Of a stretch of DNA of 64,000 nt, positions 25,136 to 33,906 are shown piece after piece (position 1 is the stretch's first letter; each line of letters starts with the position of its first letter). The stretch is from JAQGMV01 sp035626595 (lineage in GTDB: Bacteria; Pseudomonadota; Gammaproteobacteria; Burkholderiales; SG8-41): the NCBI GenBank assembly GCA_035626595.1, contig DASPNJ010000026.1, forward strand, positions 1 to 64,000, written 5' to 3'. The position numbers were made by a program, and so were the translations under genes. The notes beneath the pieces are model-generated. The model was not told where the DNA came from and made no database searches. It saw only the letters and a program-made list of their open reading frames with translations.

Positions 25136-26161
25136 CTACGCCGCGGCCTTCTCGCGCGGCGCGCGCTGCGTGACGCGCGCGATCAACGCCGCCGCGTTCG
25201 CCGTAAGGATCTGCTCGCGCGCTTCGGCTCCGATCTCGGCTTCCTTCAGCGCCTTCGCCGTCCACTCGATGCCGAACGCGGTGCCGTCGGTGCCGCAGAC
25301 GATGCGCTCGGCGCCGTAGAGACGCACGCCGGCTTCGATCGCACGCGGCCCGAACGAATTGCAGTCGACGATCACGTTCGAGCGGCGGAAGCGCGCCGAC
25401 GGCAGCTCTTCACTGGGCGTATCCAGAAGGCAGCGATGATCCATGCGCTCCACCTCGTACGGAATGTTGCCGCCGAGGTTGTGCACGACGAGCGTCGCGT
25501 CGGGATACGGCGCGAGGTAATCCGTGAGGCACAGCGTCACCATCACCGACGAGAGGCTCGCCTGCATGTCGAGGGTGCCATTGCGGCGGCGCGCGTTGTC
25601 GATGTCCTTACCGACTTTCGGGAACGGATCACCCGGCCGCGGCCCATGATGAATGAAAAGGACCGCGCGCTCGCGGCTTGCCACCTCGAGCAGCGGGCGC
25701 ATGCCCTCCGCGTCCTGCCTCGTCAGAAACCCGTTGCCCGGAATCTGGGCGCCGATCATGCCGGGCAGCGTGAGCGCGCGCTCGAGCTCGCTCGCGGCGA
25801 CCGCAATGTCCACGAGCGGCAGCGCGGCGAATGCAACGAAGCGGCCCGGATGGTCCTGGCAGATGCGCGACAGGCTGTCGTTCACGCGGCGGCACAACGC
25901 CACGGACGTCTCCACCGGCTGCGATTCGATCCAGCAGAACGTGCCGACCAGCGAGAGCACGCTCGTCTGCACGCCGAGGCGGTCCATTTTTTCGAGATAG
26001 GCCTTCGCACTGTCGAACGCGTCGGCCAGCGGCTCCTCGCCGCCGCGGTAACGCAACATCTCCACGCCGTCGGCGCTGCGCACGACGTAAGGCTCGCGCG
26101 TACGCGCGCGCAGCGCATCGATCGTTTCGGCGGGTCTCCAATGGGCATGCATATCGATCAT
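25136..26161 (-). CDS. ACMSD-like metal-dependent decarboxylase/hydrolase (amidohydrolase 2 family)
   Basis: A 341-residue TIM-barrel enzyme of the aminocarboxymuconate-semialdehyde decarboxylase group. The HxH metal pair is at residues 5 and 7 (MHAHW). Other expected sites are the FIHHGPRPGD segment near residue 168, HNLGGNIPYEVER near residue 225, and the aspartate in CGTDGTAFG near residue 295. Relatives decarboxylate or hydrate aromatic-ring fragments without cofactor, which fits the surrounding aromatic catabolism. It is divergent from the glutathione peroxidase gene with about 58 bases between. Confidence 0.88.
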   Translation of the reverse strand: MIDMHAHWRPAETIDALRARTREPYVVRSADGVEMLRYRGGEEPLADAFDSAKAYLEKMDRLGVQTSVLSLVGTFCWIESQPVETSVALCRRVNDSLSRICQDHPGRFVAFAALPLVDIAVAASELERALTLPGMIGAQIPGNGFLTRQDAEGMRPLLEVASRERAVLFIHHGPRPGDPFPKVGKDIDNARRRNGTLDMQASLSSVMVTLCLTDYLAPYPDATLVVHNLGGNIPYEVERMDHRCLLDTPSEELPSARFRRSNVIVDCNSFGPRAIEAGVRLYGAERIVCGTDGTAFGIEWTAKALKEAEIGAEAREQILTANAAALIARVTQRAPREKAAA

Positions 26162-26219
26162 GGCGGTCTCCTCCCGGGGCGGTCGCCCAGTTTACGCCGC
26201 CGGGTGTAGGATGCCATTC

Positions 26220-26753
26220 ATGATCCGTGCGCTTCTGACCCTGACGCTGCTCCTCGGCAGCACCCTCGCCGCGGCCTGCCCGGCGCTCCTAGACCACAAG
26301 CTCTCCACCCTGGCTGAAGACGACGTCTCGCTCTGCCGGTACGAAGGCAAAGTGCTGCTCGTCGTGAACACCGCCAGCCAGTGCGGCTACACCCCGCAGT
26401 ACAAAGGCCTCGAAGCGCTGCACCGGAAGTACAAGGACAAGGGGCTCGTCGTGTTGGGCTTCCCGTCGAACGACTTCGGCGGACAGGAACCGGGTTCCAA
26501 CAAGGAGATCGCGAGCTTCTGCGAGATGAATTACGGCGTCTCGTTTCCGATGTTCGCGAAGACGACCGTCGCGAAAGGCAACGTGAATCCGTTCTACGAA
26601 AAGCTCGCGCAGGCCTCCAGCAGCCGGCCGCGGTGGAACTTCCACAAGTACCTCGTGGACCGCAAAGGCGACAAGGTGGTCGCCTATGGCAGCGCGGTCA
26701 CGCCGAACGACCCGAAGCTCGTGCGGGAGATCGAACGCCTGCTCGCGCAGTAA
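26220..26753 (+). CDS. Glutathione peroxidase family protein with signal peptide
   Basis: A 177-residue glutathione-peroxidase-like thiol peroxidase. The catalytic tetrad is visible: C55 in TASQCGY, Q89 in NDFGGQEPG, and W139-N140 in RWNFHKYLV. It uses cysteine, not selenocysteine. A Sec signal (MIRALLTLTLLLGSTLAAA) places it in the periplasm, where it would remove peroxides using a thioredoxin-like or glutathione donor. The start at 26220 is preferred (TAGG about nine bases upstream); an ATG at 26211 in frame would add three residues. Confidence 0.9.
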   Translation: MIRALLTLTLLLGSTLAAACPALLDHKLSTLAEDDVSLCRYEGKVLLVVNTASQCGYTPQYKGLEALHRKYKDKGLVVLGFPSNDFGGQEPGSNKEIASFCEMNYGVSFPMFAKTTVAKGNVNPFYEKLAQASSSRPRWNFHKYLVDRKGDKVVAYGSAVTPNDPKLVREIERLLAQ

Positions 26754-26764
26754 CCCAGCGGCGG

Positions 26765-27220
26765 TTACGTGATGGCGTAACGGTAAACGCCGGTCTCGCG
26801 CAGCCGGAATCCCACCTTCTCGTAGAGCCGTCGCGCCGCCTCGCGCGACGGGCGTGAAGTCAGATCCACGGTCTGCGCGCCGCGCTGGGCCGCGAGCTCG
26901 ATCGCTTTTCGCGTCAGCCGCTCGCCCACGCCCCTGCCGCGAGCGGCGTCATCGACCACGACGTCTTCGATCCACGCACGTGTGCCCGTGGGAATGCGAA
27001 AAACGACCAGCGTGAGCGTGCCGACGATGGCGCCTGCGTTCAGCGTATCGCGCGCGAGCAGCACGGCGTTGCACGGCGCCGCAATGATGTCGGCGATATC
27101 CTCTTTGCGGAGCGCTTTCGCCGAGCTCGACAATTGAGGCAGCAGTCGCGCGAACGCAGCCACGACCTCTTGCGCCGCTTCGGTCGCCACGCTGATCTCG
27201 ATGTCGCTCGTTTGCGTCAT
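26765..27220 (-). CDS. GNAT-family N-acetyltransferase
   Basis: A 151-residue GNAT acetyltransferase. The acetyl-CoA-binding segment is EDVVVDDAARGRGVGERLTRKAIELA, with RGRGVG at about residues 102-107, followed by VDLTSRPSREAARRLYEKVGF near residue 120. The substrate is unknown. The start at 27220 (MTQTSDIE) is preferred over an upstream frame extension to 27313. The 3' end faces the glutathione peroxidase gene. Confidence 0.85.
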   Translation of the reverse strand: MTQTSDIEISVATEAAQEVVAAFARLLPQLSSSAKALRKEDIADIIAAPCNAVLLARDTLNAGAIVGTLTLVVFRIPTGTRAWIEDVVVDDAARGRGVGERLTRKAIELAAQRGAQTVDLTSRPSREAARRLYEKVGFRLRETGVYRYAIT

Positions 27221-27336
27221 CAGGTCATCAGCCCTTCGCCGGCCCGCCGAACCGGCAGGAATGCCGCCGCGAAGAACTGGCCCGCCTCTTGCTCGGACGT
27301 GCACATCTTTCAACAGCAGCGGATGCGGGTGCGGTC

Positions 27337-27486
27337 ATGGTGGCGTTGATGGCTCAGGTGTTCCTGGCGCTGATTGTCCTGACCGTGGTCATCGCTGTCG
27401 CTGACGCGTGCAAGAAAGCGCTCATGCGCCGGAAGGTCAGGCGCGAGCACGCGAAGGCTGACGCGCCGCAAGGCCTGCTTCGATAA
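27337..27486 (+). CDS. Possible small single-pass membrane protein (49 residues)
   Basis: A 49-residue frame with one strong hydrophobic helix (about residues 4-22) followed by a very basic tail (KKALMRRKVRREHAK). This is what a small inner-membrane protein looks like. No good ribosome site is seen, it overlaps the grpB-like relic on the other strand, and high GC makes such frames common. Tentative. Confidence 0.28.
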   Translation: MVALMAQVFLALIVLTVVIAVADACKKALMRRKVRREHAKADAPQGLLR

Positions 27487-27710
27487 AACCGGTCTTCCCG
27501 GCCGTATACGCCTCGCGATCGTCTGCGTATCGCGCCGATGTCGATAATGGGTTGGCCGCGTAGATTCTGCACGGCCGTACCGCCGCCAGGCTCCAGTCGA
27601 AGCCTGGCAGCCGGCGCAAGCGCTGTACGCAACACCGCCGCCTCGGCGGCGTAAAGCTCGGGCCAGCCGGGGTCAGCCGCAACGAGCTCGATGCCGTCTC
27701 GAGCGGTCAC
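27354..27710 (-). pseudogene. Truncated GrpB-family (UPF0157) relic coupled to pepN
   Basis: It begins at GTG 27710, which overlaps the pepN TGA by four bases (GTGA). The first 58 residues (27537-27710) read like the start of a GrpB-family nucleotidyltransferase-fold protein: IELVAADPGWPELYAAEA and, later, GGTAVQNLRGQPIIDI, in place of the usual STAVPGL-x-KPIIDI. After this the frame turns into arginine-rich sequence unlike the family and stops at 118 residues, against about 170 for an intact GrpB protein. The C-terminal two-thirds are missing. I take it as a degraded gene, formerly co-translated with pepN. Confidence 0.6.
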
Positions 27711-30313
27711 GACAGCGCTTTCGTGACGATTTCCGCCACGTCTTTCGACAGCCCGGCCGTCGCGCGAATGCGTTCCAGCGCGGCGCGCGCGTGCGCCTGC
27801 CGCCCCGCATCGAGCTTCTTCCAGCGATCGAACGCGCGGGCGATACGGGCGGCCACCTGCGGATTGAGCGCGTTCAGCGTGATGATCTGCTCGGCTAGAA
27901 AGTCGTAACCGCTGCCGTCCGCCGCGTTGAACCGCACGTGGTTCGCGCTGAAGGCGCCGATCAGCGCGTACACCTTGTTGGGATTGCGGATCGAGAATGC
28001 CGGATGCGCGGTGAGCCGCTTCACTTCGGCGAGCGTGCCCGGCAGCCGCGACAGCGCCTGCACCCGCAGCCACTTGTCCACGACCAGCGGCTCGTCTTTC
28101 CATCGGTCGTAGAACGCGTCCAGCGCGCGCGTGCGATCGGCGCAGTCGAAGTCGGACAGCACCGCGAGCGCCGCCGAAGCATCGGTCATGTTCTGCGCGC
28201 CATCGAACTGCGCCGACACGAGGTTGCACGCGTCCGCCGTCCCGGTCTCCATCAGATACGACATGCAGAGATTGCGCAGCGCGCGCTTGCCCGCGGCCGC
28301 GGCGTCGGGGCTGTACGGCCCGGTCACCGCGTTGGCATGGTAAGTCTCGAGCAGCGGGTCGCGCAGCATTTCGCCGATGCGGCGCGCGAAACCGACGCGC
28401 ACCGCGTGGATCGCGTCGGGGTCGACGCTATCCATCTGCTCTGCGAGGAAATGCTTGGACGGCAGCGCCAGCGCCTCGGCCGCGAACGCGGGATCGCGCG
28501 GCGCGTCCGCCAGCACGCGGCCGAACGCGTCGATGAATGCTTCAGGTGCGGCAAACGAGCGTCCCGCACGCACGTCGTCGACAGACTGCAGCATGAGCCG
28601 CGTCGCGAGCCGCTGTCCCGCTTCCCAGCGGTTGAACGGGTCTGCGTCGTTCGCCATGAGATGCGTGAGCGCGGAGATGTCGTAGTCGTACTTGACGATT
28701 ACCGGCGCAGAAAAATTGCGGGCGAGCGAAGGGACGGGGCGCGCCGGTATGGAGTCGAACGTGAATTGGTGTTCCGGCTCGGTCATCGACAGCACGCGAG
28801 TCGCCATGTCGCGGCCGTCGGGACCGACCAGCCCGATCGCCAGCGGGATGTGAAACGGCTTCTTGTCGGCCTGTCCCGGCGTCGGCGGACACGTCTGCCG
28901 CACGCTCAACGTGTAGCGCTTCGCGTGAGGATCGTATGCGTCGCTCACTTCGAGCGCGGGCGTGCCGGCCTGGTCGTACCAGCGCCTGAACTGCGTGAGG
29001 TCCACGCCCGACGCATCGGCCATCGCCTGCACGAAATCGTCGGTCGTCACGGCCTGACCGTCATGCCGCTCGAAATACAGATCCATGCCTTTGCGGAAGC
29101 TCTCCGCGCCGATCAGCGTGTGGATCATGCGCACGACTTCCGCGCCCTTCTGATAGACGGTGGCCGTGTAGAAGTTGCTGATCTCCATGTACGACTGCGG
29201 GCGCACCGGATGCGCCATCGCGCTCGCGTCCTCCGGGAACTGCCGGGCACGCAGATCGCGCACTTCGCGAATGCGCTGCACCGGCCGCGAGTACATGTCC
29301 TCGCCGTAGAGCTGGTCCCGGAACACGGTGAGCCCTTCCTTGAGCGAAAGCTGGAACCAGTCGCGGCAGGTCACGCGGTTGCCCGTCCAGTTGTGGAAGT
29401 ACTCGTGCGCGATGACGCGGTCGATGTTCTGGTAGTCGAGGTCGGTCGCGGTGTCCGGCCGCGCGAGGATGTATTTCGTGTTGAAGACGTTGAGGCCTTT
29501 GTTCTCCATCGCGCCCATGTTGAAGTCGCCGACCGCGACGATCATGTACTGGTCGAGGTCGAGCTCGAGCCCGAAGACGTCCTCGTCCCACTTCATCGCT
29601 TTCTTCAGCGCGTGCATCGCGAAGCCCGCCTGGTCGAGCTTGCCCGGTTCCACGTAGATCGCAAGCCGCGCGGTCTTGCCTGAGCGCGTGACGAAAACGT
29701 CTTCGAGGAGGTCGAGCTTTGCGGCGACCATCGCGAACAAGTACGAGGGTTTCGGAAACGGATCGACCCATTTGGCCCAGTGGCGCGTCGCCGATTCGTC
29801 GCCCGAATCGATGCGGTTGCCGTTGGCGAGCAGCACCGGGTAATGCGCCTTGTCCGCGCGCAGGGTCGTCGTGTAGCGCGCCATGACGTCGGGCCGGTCG
29901 ATGAAATACGTGATGCGGCGGAAGCCCTCGGCCTCGCACTGCGTGAAGAAGCCGTCCTTCGACGCATAGAAACCGGACAGCGTCGTGTTCGACTTCGGAT
30001 CGATCCGGCACACGGTCTCGAGCTCGAATCGATCGGGCACGCCGGGAATCGTCAGGCGCTCTTCGCTCAGCGCATATTCGGTTGCCGCGAGCGGGCGGCC
30101 GTCGAGCGCGACCGAATCGAGCGAGAGCGCCGCGCCATCGAGCACGAGCGGCGCGTTGCGATCGGCCGCTGCGGGATTGCGCGAGATCGCAAGGTGCGCG
30201 GTCACGCGCGTGTGATCGTTGAAGATCGCGACGTCGAGGTCCACGGTCGAGATGAGAAACGCCGACGGCGTGTAGTCTTCGAGGTAGATCGTGGTGGGTA
30301 CGGGCTCGTTCAT
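27707..30313 (-). CDS. pepN: Aminopeptidase N (M1 metallopeptidase)
   Basis: An 868-residue M1-family zinc aminopeptidase of the bacterial PepN type, which removes N-terminal residues from peptides in the cytoplasm. The substrate-anchoring GAMEN motif is at about residue 265 (FNMGAMENKG). The zinc motif HEYFHNWTGNRVT at about residue 300 is followed after the usual spacing by the third ligand in SLKEGLTVF. Length is normal. The start is ATG 30313 (MNEPVPTT); the frame runs further to 30409 but overlaps the upstream gene. It lies four bases behind the stop of the enoyl-CoA hydratase gene, so the two are one operon with the grpB relic. Confidence 0.97.
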   Translation of the reverse strand: MNEPVPTTIYLEDYTPSAFLISTVDLDVAIFNDHTRVTAHLAISRNPAAADRNAPLVLDGAALSLDSVALDGRPLAATEYALSEERLTIPGVPDRFELETVCRIDPKSNTTLSGFYASKDGFFTQCEAEGFRRITYFIDRPDVMARYTTTLRADKAHYPVLLANGNRIDSGDESATRHWAKWVDPFPKPSYLFAMVAAKLDLLEDVFVTRSGKTARLAIYVEPGKLDQAGFAMHALKKAMKWDEDVFGLELDLDQYMIVAVGDFNMGAMENKGLNVFNTKYILARPDTATDLDYQNIDRVIAHEYFHNWTGNRVTCRDWFQLSLKEGLTVFRDQLYGEDMYSRPVQRIREVRDLRARQFPEDASAMAHPVRPQSYMEISNFYTATVYQKGAEVVRMIHTLIGAESFRKGMDLYFERHDGQAVTTDDFVQAMADASGVDLTQFRRWYDQAGTPALEVSDAYDPHAKRYTLSVRQTCPPTPGQADKKPFHIPLAIGLVGPDGRDMATRVLSMTEPEHQFTFDSIPARPVPSLARNFSAPVIVKYDYDISALTHLMANDADPFNRWEAGQRLATRLMLQSVDDVRAGRSFAAPEAFIDAFGRVLADAPRDPAFAAEALALPSKHFLAEQMDSVDPDAIHAVRVGFARRIGEMLRDPLLETYHANAVTGPYSPDAAAAGKRALRNLCMSYLMETGTADACNLVSAQFDGAQNMTDASAALAVLSDFDCADRTRALDAFYDRWKDEPLVVDKWLRVQALSRLPGTLAEVKRLTAHPAFSIRNPNKVYALIGAFSANHVRFNAADGSGYDFLAEQIITLNALNPQVAARIARAFDRWKKLDAGRQAHARAALERIRATAGLSKDVAEIVTKALS

Positions 30314-30317
30314 GGTC

Positions 30318-31079
30318 TTACTTTGCAAAGCGCTGGACCTTGCCCTTCCACGCGTCGGACAGCAGGCACGGCAGCCACGCCTCGTTTTCGTACTGGAGCC
30401 CGGCGGCAAGTCCCGTTTCCTGCGAGGCGTTGAGCGCGAGCTTCGCCTGGATCACCGCGATGCGCGGATTCGCCGCGATCGCGCGCGCAATGGTCATCGC
30501 CTCTGCGACCAGCTTATCGCGCGGCACGACGCGCAGCACGAGCCCGATCGCCTCGGCTTCGCGCGCATCGAAACGGCGGCCGGTGAGGATGAGCTCTTTC
30601 GCGCGCTGGATGCCAACCACCCGCGGCAGACGCTGCGTGGCGCCCCCGCCCGGGAGGAAGCCGAGCGTCACTTCCGGGAGGCCGAAGCGCGCGTTCTCGG
30701 ACGCGATGCGGATGTCGCATTGCAGCGCGAGCTCGAGGCCGCCGCCGAGCGCGTAACCGTTGATCGCGGCGATCGTCGGCTTCGCCATGCCGGCGATCGC
30801 GCTGATCGAGCGTCCGCGGACGAAGCGGCGCTCGTCGTAGAGCTGCTGTTCCGTCTTGCGTCCGCGCTCCTTCAGATCCGCGCCGGCGCAAAACGCCTTC
30901 TCGCCCGCGCCGGTGAACACGACCGCGGTGACGTCGGCGTTCGCATCGAGCTCGCGCGCGGCCTCGATGATGCGGGTGCGCAGCTCCAGGTTGATGGCGT
31001 TCATCACCTCGGGGCGGTTCAACGTGACGAGCGCAACCCCTTCGGAAATTTCGATTTTCAGCACTTCTTCGGTCGGCAT
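30318..31079 (-). CDS. Enoyl-CoA hydratase/isomerase
   Basis: A 253-residue crotonase-fold enzyme with both catalytic glutamates in place: E116 in GGGLELALQCD and E136 in GLPEVTLG, at the spacing of classical enoyl-CoA hydratase. The oxyanion-hole segment FCAGADL is at residues 63-69. It probably hydrates a 2-enoyl-CoA in fatty-, amino- or aromatic-acid breakdown. It is the first gene of the operon with pepN, and divergent from the Tat-signal reductase-like gene. Confidence 0.93.
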   Translation of the reverse strand: MPTEEVLKIEISEGVALVTLNRPEVMNAINLELRTRIIEAARELDANADVTAVVFTGAGEKAFCAGADLKERGRKTEQQLYDERRFVRGRSISAIAGMAKPTIAAINGYALGGGLELALQCDIRIASENARFGLPEVTLGFLPGGGATQRLPRVVGIQRAKELILTGRRFDAREAEAIGLVLRVVPRDKLVAEAMTIARAIAANPRIAVIQAKLALNASQETGLAAGLQYENEAWLPCLLSDAWKGKVQRFAK

Positions 31080-31135
31080 TCGCGTGCTCCTCGCGGGATA
31101 CTGGCCATGATATCGTTTCCTCCCCGCATCGCACG

Positions 31136-31870
31136 ATGGTCAAACCTATGACACCAAGCCGCCGCAGATTTATTCATGTTGCCGCAGGCGCCGTTGCGTT
31201 GAGCACCCTGCCGCTCACCGCGTGGGCCGCAGCCGACGCCGGCAAACTGAAAATCGGGATCCTCGGTTCGGGACGCATCGGCGGAACGCTCGGGAAGATC
31301 TGGGCCGACGCCGGGCACGAAGTCATGTTCTCGTCGCTCGATCTCGAGCACGATCGCAAGCTTGCGGCCAGCGTCGGCGCCAATGCGCGCGCGGGCACGC
31401 CGCGCGAAGCCGCTGCGTTCGGCGACGTGATCCTCGTTGCGGTGCCGTACCGCGCGCTGCCGCAGCTCGGCAAGGATCTCGCCGACGTGATCAAGGGCAA
31501 GGTGATGATCGATGCGTCGAACCCGTTCACCCAGCGCGACGGTGAAATCGGGACGTGGGCGCGCGAGAAAGGCGCCGGGCTCGCTTCGGCGGAGCTCCTG
31601 CCGGGTGCACGCATCGTGCGCGCGTTCAACGCAGTGGGCGCCGCGCGCCTGCCGGAGATCAAGCAGCGCAATCCGAAAGTCGGCATGCCGGTCGCGGCGG
31701 ACGATCAGAAGGCGTACGCGGTCGCCTCGCGCCTCATACGCGACGTCGGATTCGAGCCGGTGCTCGTCGGCGGACTGGCCAGCATGGGCAAGCATCTCAT
31801 TCCCGGAACGCCGCTCGCGGGCGAGCGCACGCCGGATGAGATTCGGAAGATCGCCCCTACCCTCAATTAA
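31136..31870 (+). CDS. Tat-signal NAD(P)-binding protein of the F420-dependent NADP reductase type
   Basis: A 244-residue protein. A twin-arginine-type leader (SRRRFIHVAAGAVALSTLPLTAWA) is followed by a Rossmann domain, KIGILGSGRIGGTLGKIWADAGHEV, like F420-dependent NADP oxidoreductases/pyrroline-carboxylate reductase N-domains. MIDASNPF and the GARIVRAFNAVG segment fit the same family. A Rossmann reductase exported folded by Tat is unusual and would have to carry its nucleotide with it. The alternative start at 31148 keeps the leader. Next to it, on the same strand, lies a propeller protein. Confidence 0.8.
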   Translation: MVKPMTPSRRRFIHVAAGAVALSTLPLTAWAAADAGKLKIGILGSGRIGGTLGKIWADAGHEVMFSSLDLEHDRKLAASVGANARAGTPREAAAFGDVILVAVPYRALPQLGKDLADVIKGKVMIDASNPFTQRDGEIGTWAREKGAGLASAELLPGARIVRAFNAVGAARLPEIKQRNPKVGMPVAADDQKAYAVASRLIRDVGFEPVLVGGLASMGKHLIPGTPLAGERTPDEIRKIAPTLN

Positions 31871-31896
31871 AGCGGGAACCTATTTTCGGAGCAGTC

Positions 31897-32943
31897 ATGG
31901 CGACACGCATTTTTGCGGCGGCAGGACACTGGCCCAAGCAGGGCTATCGCGGCGGGCTGTTTCGCACGAGCGCCGGTGACGGGGCATGGCAGGAGCTCGA
32001 GAACGGGCTCCCGGAGCTCGTCGAATCGCACGCGCTCGTCGTGCATCCGCGCAGCCGCGACGTGATCTACGCCGGCACGCAGGACGGGCCGTATCGCAGC
32101 ATCGACGGCGGCGACACCTGGGAGCGGCTCGATTTTCCCAAAGGTCCCGCAATGGTGTGGTCGCTCGCGTTCCATCCTACGCGGCCGCAGGTCATGTACT
32201 GCGGCACCGCGCCGGTGAATCTCTATCGCAGCGAAGACAATGGCGAGCACTGGGAAAAGCTCCCGGCGGTCTCACCGGAACACTGCAAGATGGGTTTCCC
32301 CACGCGCACCATCGCGATTGCCGTGGACGAAAACCGCCCGGACGACGTCTACGCCGCGCTCGAAGTGAGCGGCGTCATGCGCAGCAGCGACGGCGGCGAG
32401 ACGTGGAGCGATCTTTCAGAGGCCCTGATCGAGCTTTCGAAGCGGCCGAACCTGAAGAGCCGCATCGGCAGCGATCGCGACAGCGAAGGCATGCTCGATT
32501 CGCACGCGCTCGTCATGAGCCGAGCGCAGCCGGCGTCGCCGATACTCGCCACGCGCATGGGTCTTTTTCAGAGCCGCGATGCCGGGTACACGTGGCGCGA
32601 CATGGAGATCGGCCGCCATTCACCGCTCACCTACTGCCGCGACGTCGTCGTCTCGCCGCAGGATCCGCGCGTGCTGTACGCGTGCTTCTCACCGGCGGCG
32701 CGCAGCACCGACGGCTCGATCTGGCGCAGCGGCGATCTCGGTGAAACCTGGCAGCGCTTCGACCACGGCATCAAGGCGGAGGCGACGATGATGGCGGCGG
32801 CGGTGGACCGCGCCGATCCGGCGAAGGTGTACTGCATCTCGCGCTGCGGCCAGGTGTTCGGCACCGAGGACGCCGGAAAGTCGTGGCGCGAGTACCGGCT
32901 GCCGGAGGACGTGCACGACGCTTACAAAGCCGTCGTGAGCTGA
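31897..32943 (+). CDS. BNR/Asp-box beta-propeller protein (sialidase-like fold)
   Basis: A 348-residue repeat protein with several Asp-box motifs of the form S-x-D-x-G-x-T-W, for example SIDGGDTWERL, SEDNGEHWEKL, SSDGGETWSDL and SRDAGYTWRDM. These mark a seven- or eight-bladed propeller as in sialidases and sortilin-like or photosystem-assembly YCF48 proteins. The catalytic residues of sialidases (arginine triad) are not evident, so a binding role is more likely than glycosidase activity. No signal peptide. It follows the Tat-signal gene by 26 bases. Function unknown. Confidence 0.82.
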   Translation: MATRIFAAAGHWPKQGYRGGLFRTSAGDGAWQELENGLPELVESHALVVHPRSRDVIYAGTQDGPYRSIDGGDTWERLDFPKGPAMVWSLAFHPTRPQVMYCGTAPVNLYRSEDNGEHWEKLPAVSPEHCKMGFPTRTIAIAVDENRPDDVYAALEVSGVMRSSDGGETWSDLSEALIELSKRPNLKSRIGSDRDSEGMLDSHALVMSRAQPASPILATRMGLFQSRDAGYTWRDMEIGRHSPLTYCRDVVVSPQDPRVLYACFSPAARSTDGSIWRSGDLGETWQRFDHGIKAEATMMAAAVDRADPAKVYCISRCGQVFGTEDAGKSWREYRLPEDVHDAYKAVVS

Positions 32944-32952
32944 CGCACGGTT

Positions 32953-33065
32953 GGTGCGCTATCAGCGCACCCTACGATCGGGCATTGTTCACCTGAGTGG
33001 TCGTACGGTGCGGCCGGTGGTCGTACGGTGCGGACGATGGTCGTAGGGTGCGCCGGTGGCGCACC
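32953..33065. repeat. Cluster of GGTGCGC-family palindromes and tandem partial copies
   Basis: Hairpin GGTGCGCT-ATC-AGCGCACC at 32953-32971 and hairpin GGTGCGCC-GGT-GGCGCACC at 33047-33065 flank three tandem partial units of the type GGTCGTACGGTGCGG at about 33000-33046. The cluster fills the gap between two convergent genes. Confidence 0.8.
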
Positions 33066-33070
33066 GACGA

Positions 33071-33811
33071 TTACAAGTACCGCGTCGGCCAGTTGATCGT
33101 GCGCCACATGTGCGCCGCCGGCGAGTGGTCGAAGCCTAACCCCTCCTCCGGCTGGCGGAAGTGGCGGCCGATAACGTCGGTGAACTCCTCCAGCTCCACC
33201 TGCAGGTTCGGATCGAAGGCGTAGAGATCGTTCACGGTCACGAGGCGTGCGGACATGTAGTACTTGTGCTTGCGCGCGTATTCGTACTCGCGCTCGACGT
33301 ACGGCTCGCATTTGAAGTCGGCGCCGAAGAGCCTCACGTAGGATTGCGGATAGGTGTAGCCGACGCTCTCGTCGGCGTAGAACCGCAGCACCTGGTGATA
33401 GCGCACCGCGAACGCCACCTCCTCGTCGACGTACGGCTCGACCAGCTGCGCCGACCAGTAGCCGTGATCGGCGCGGATGAAGCCGGCGTTGCCGATGTCG
33501 TGGATCAGGCACGCGAGCACGAGCTTCTCCGGAAGCCCGTTCTTCTGCGCGAGGCGCGCGCTCTGGAGCATGTGCGTCGACGGCCCGAAGCGGTGCTTGA
33601 AAAAGTCGAAGAGCGTCGGCTTCGCCGGCATGCGCGAAAGCCGCGGGTCGTGCTTCATGAGATGAAGCTTCCCGCGTGACTCCGGATGCTCCGGCGGCGT
33701 CCTCGGATCGCGGTCGCCTGATGTGTAGATCGCCGATTTGACGATCACGTAGCGGTCCATCTCCTCGGCGGCGGCGTGATCGGCGGCTTCGGCTGTGGCG
33801 AGCATGTTCAT
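33071..33811 (-). CDS. HD-domain hydrolase
   Basis: A 246-residue HD-superfamily metal phosphohydrolase-like protein. The metal motif is CLIHDIGNAGF near residue 105, with an upstream histidine in STHMLQSARLA and a downstream one in AVRYHQVLRF, which match the usual H...HD...H/D pattern. GGGAG six bases before ATG 33811 decides the start over an in-frame TTG at 33817. It has no signalling output domain, so a small-molecule phosphohydrolase or oxygenase-like activity is possible; the actual substrate is unknown. It follows the Lin0512 pair by about 95 bases on the same strand. Confidence 0.85.
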   Translation of the reverse strand: MNMLATAEAADHAAAEEMDRYVIVKSAIYTSGDRDPRTPPEHPESRGKLHLMKHDPRLSRMPAKPTLFDFFKHRFGPSTHMLQSARLAQKNGLPEKLVLACLIHDIGNAGFIRADHGYWSAQLVEPYVDEEVAFAVRYHQVLRFYADESVGYTYPQSYVRLFGADFKCEPYVEREYEYARKHKYYMSARLVTVNDLYAFDPNLQVELEEFTDVIGRHFRQPEEGLGFDHSPAAHMWRTINWPTRYL

Positions 33812-33836
33812 GGGCAACTCCCGCTGGTTACTGGGC

Positions 33837-33891
33837 CCCCGCCTGCGCGGGGACGACGAACATTCGGCTTATGGCCCCGGCCGCGCCGGGG
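33837..33891. repeat. Two GC-rich hairpins in the gap upstream of the HD gene
   Basis: CCCCGC-CTGC-GCGGGG at 33837-33852 and CCCCGG-CCGCG-CCGGGG at 33875-33891. The first is a variant of the CCCGCxxxxGCGGG repeat found elsewhere in the window. They could end the transcript of the Lin0512 operon before the HD gene. Confidence 0.6.
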
Positions 33892-33906
33892 TGACGTATG
33901 CGTATG

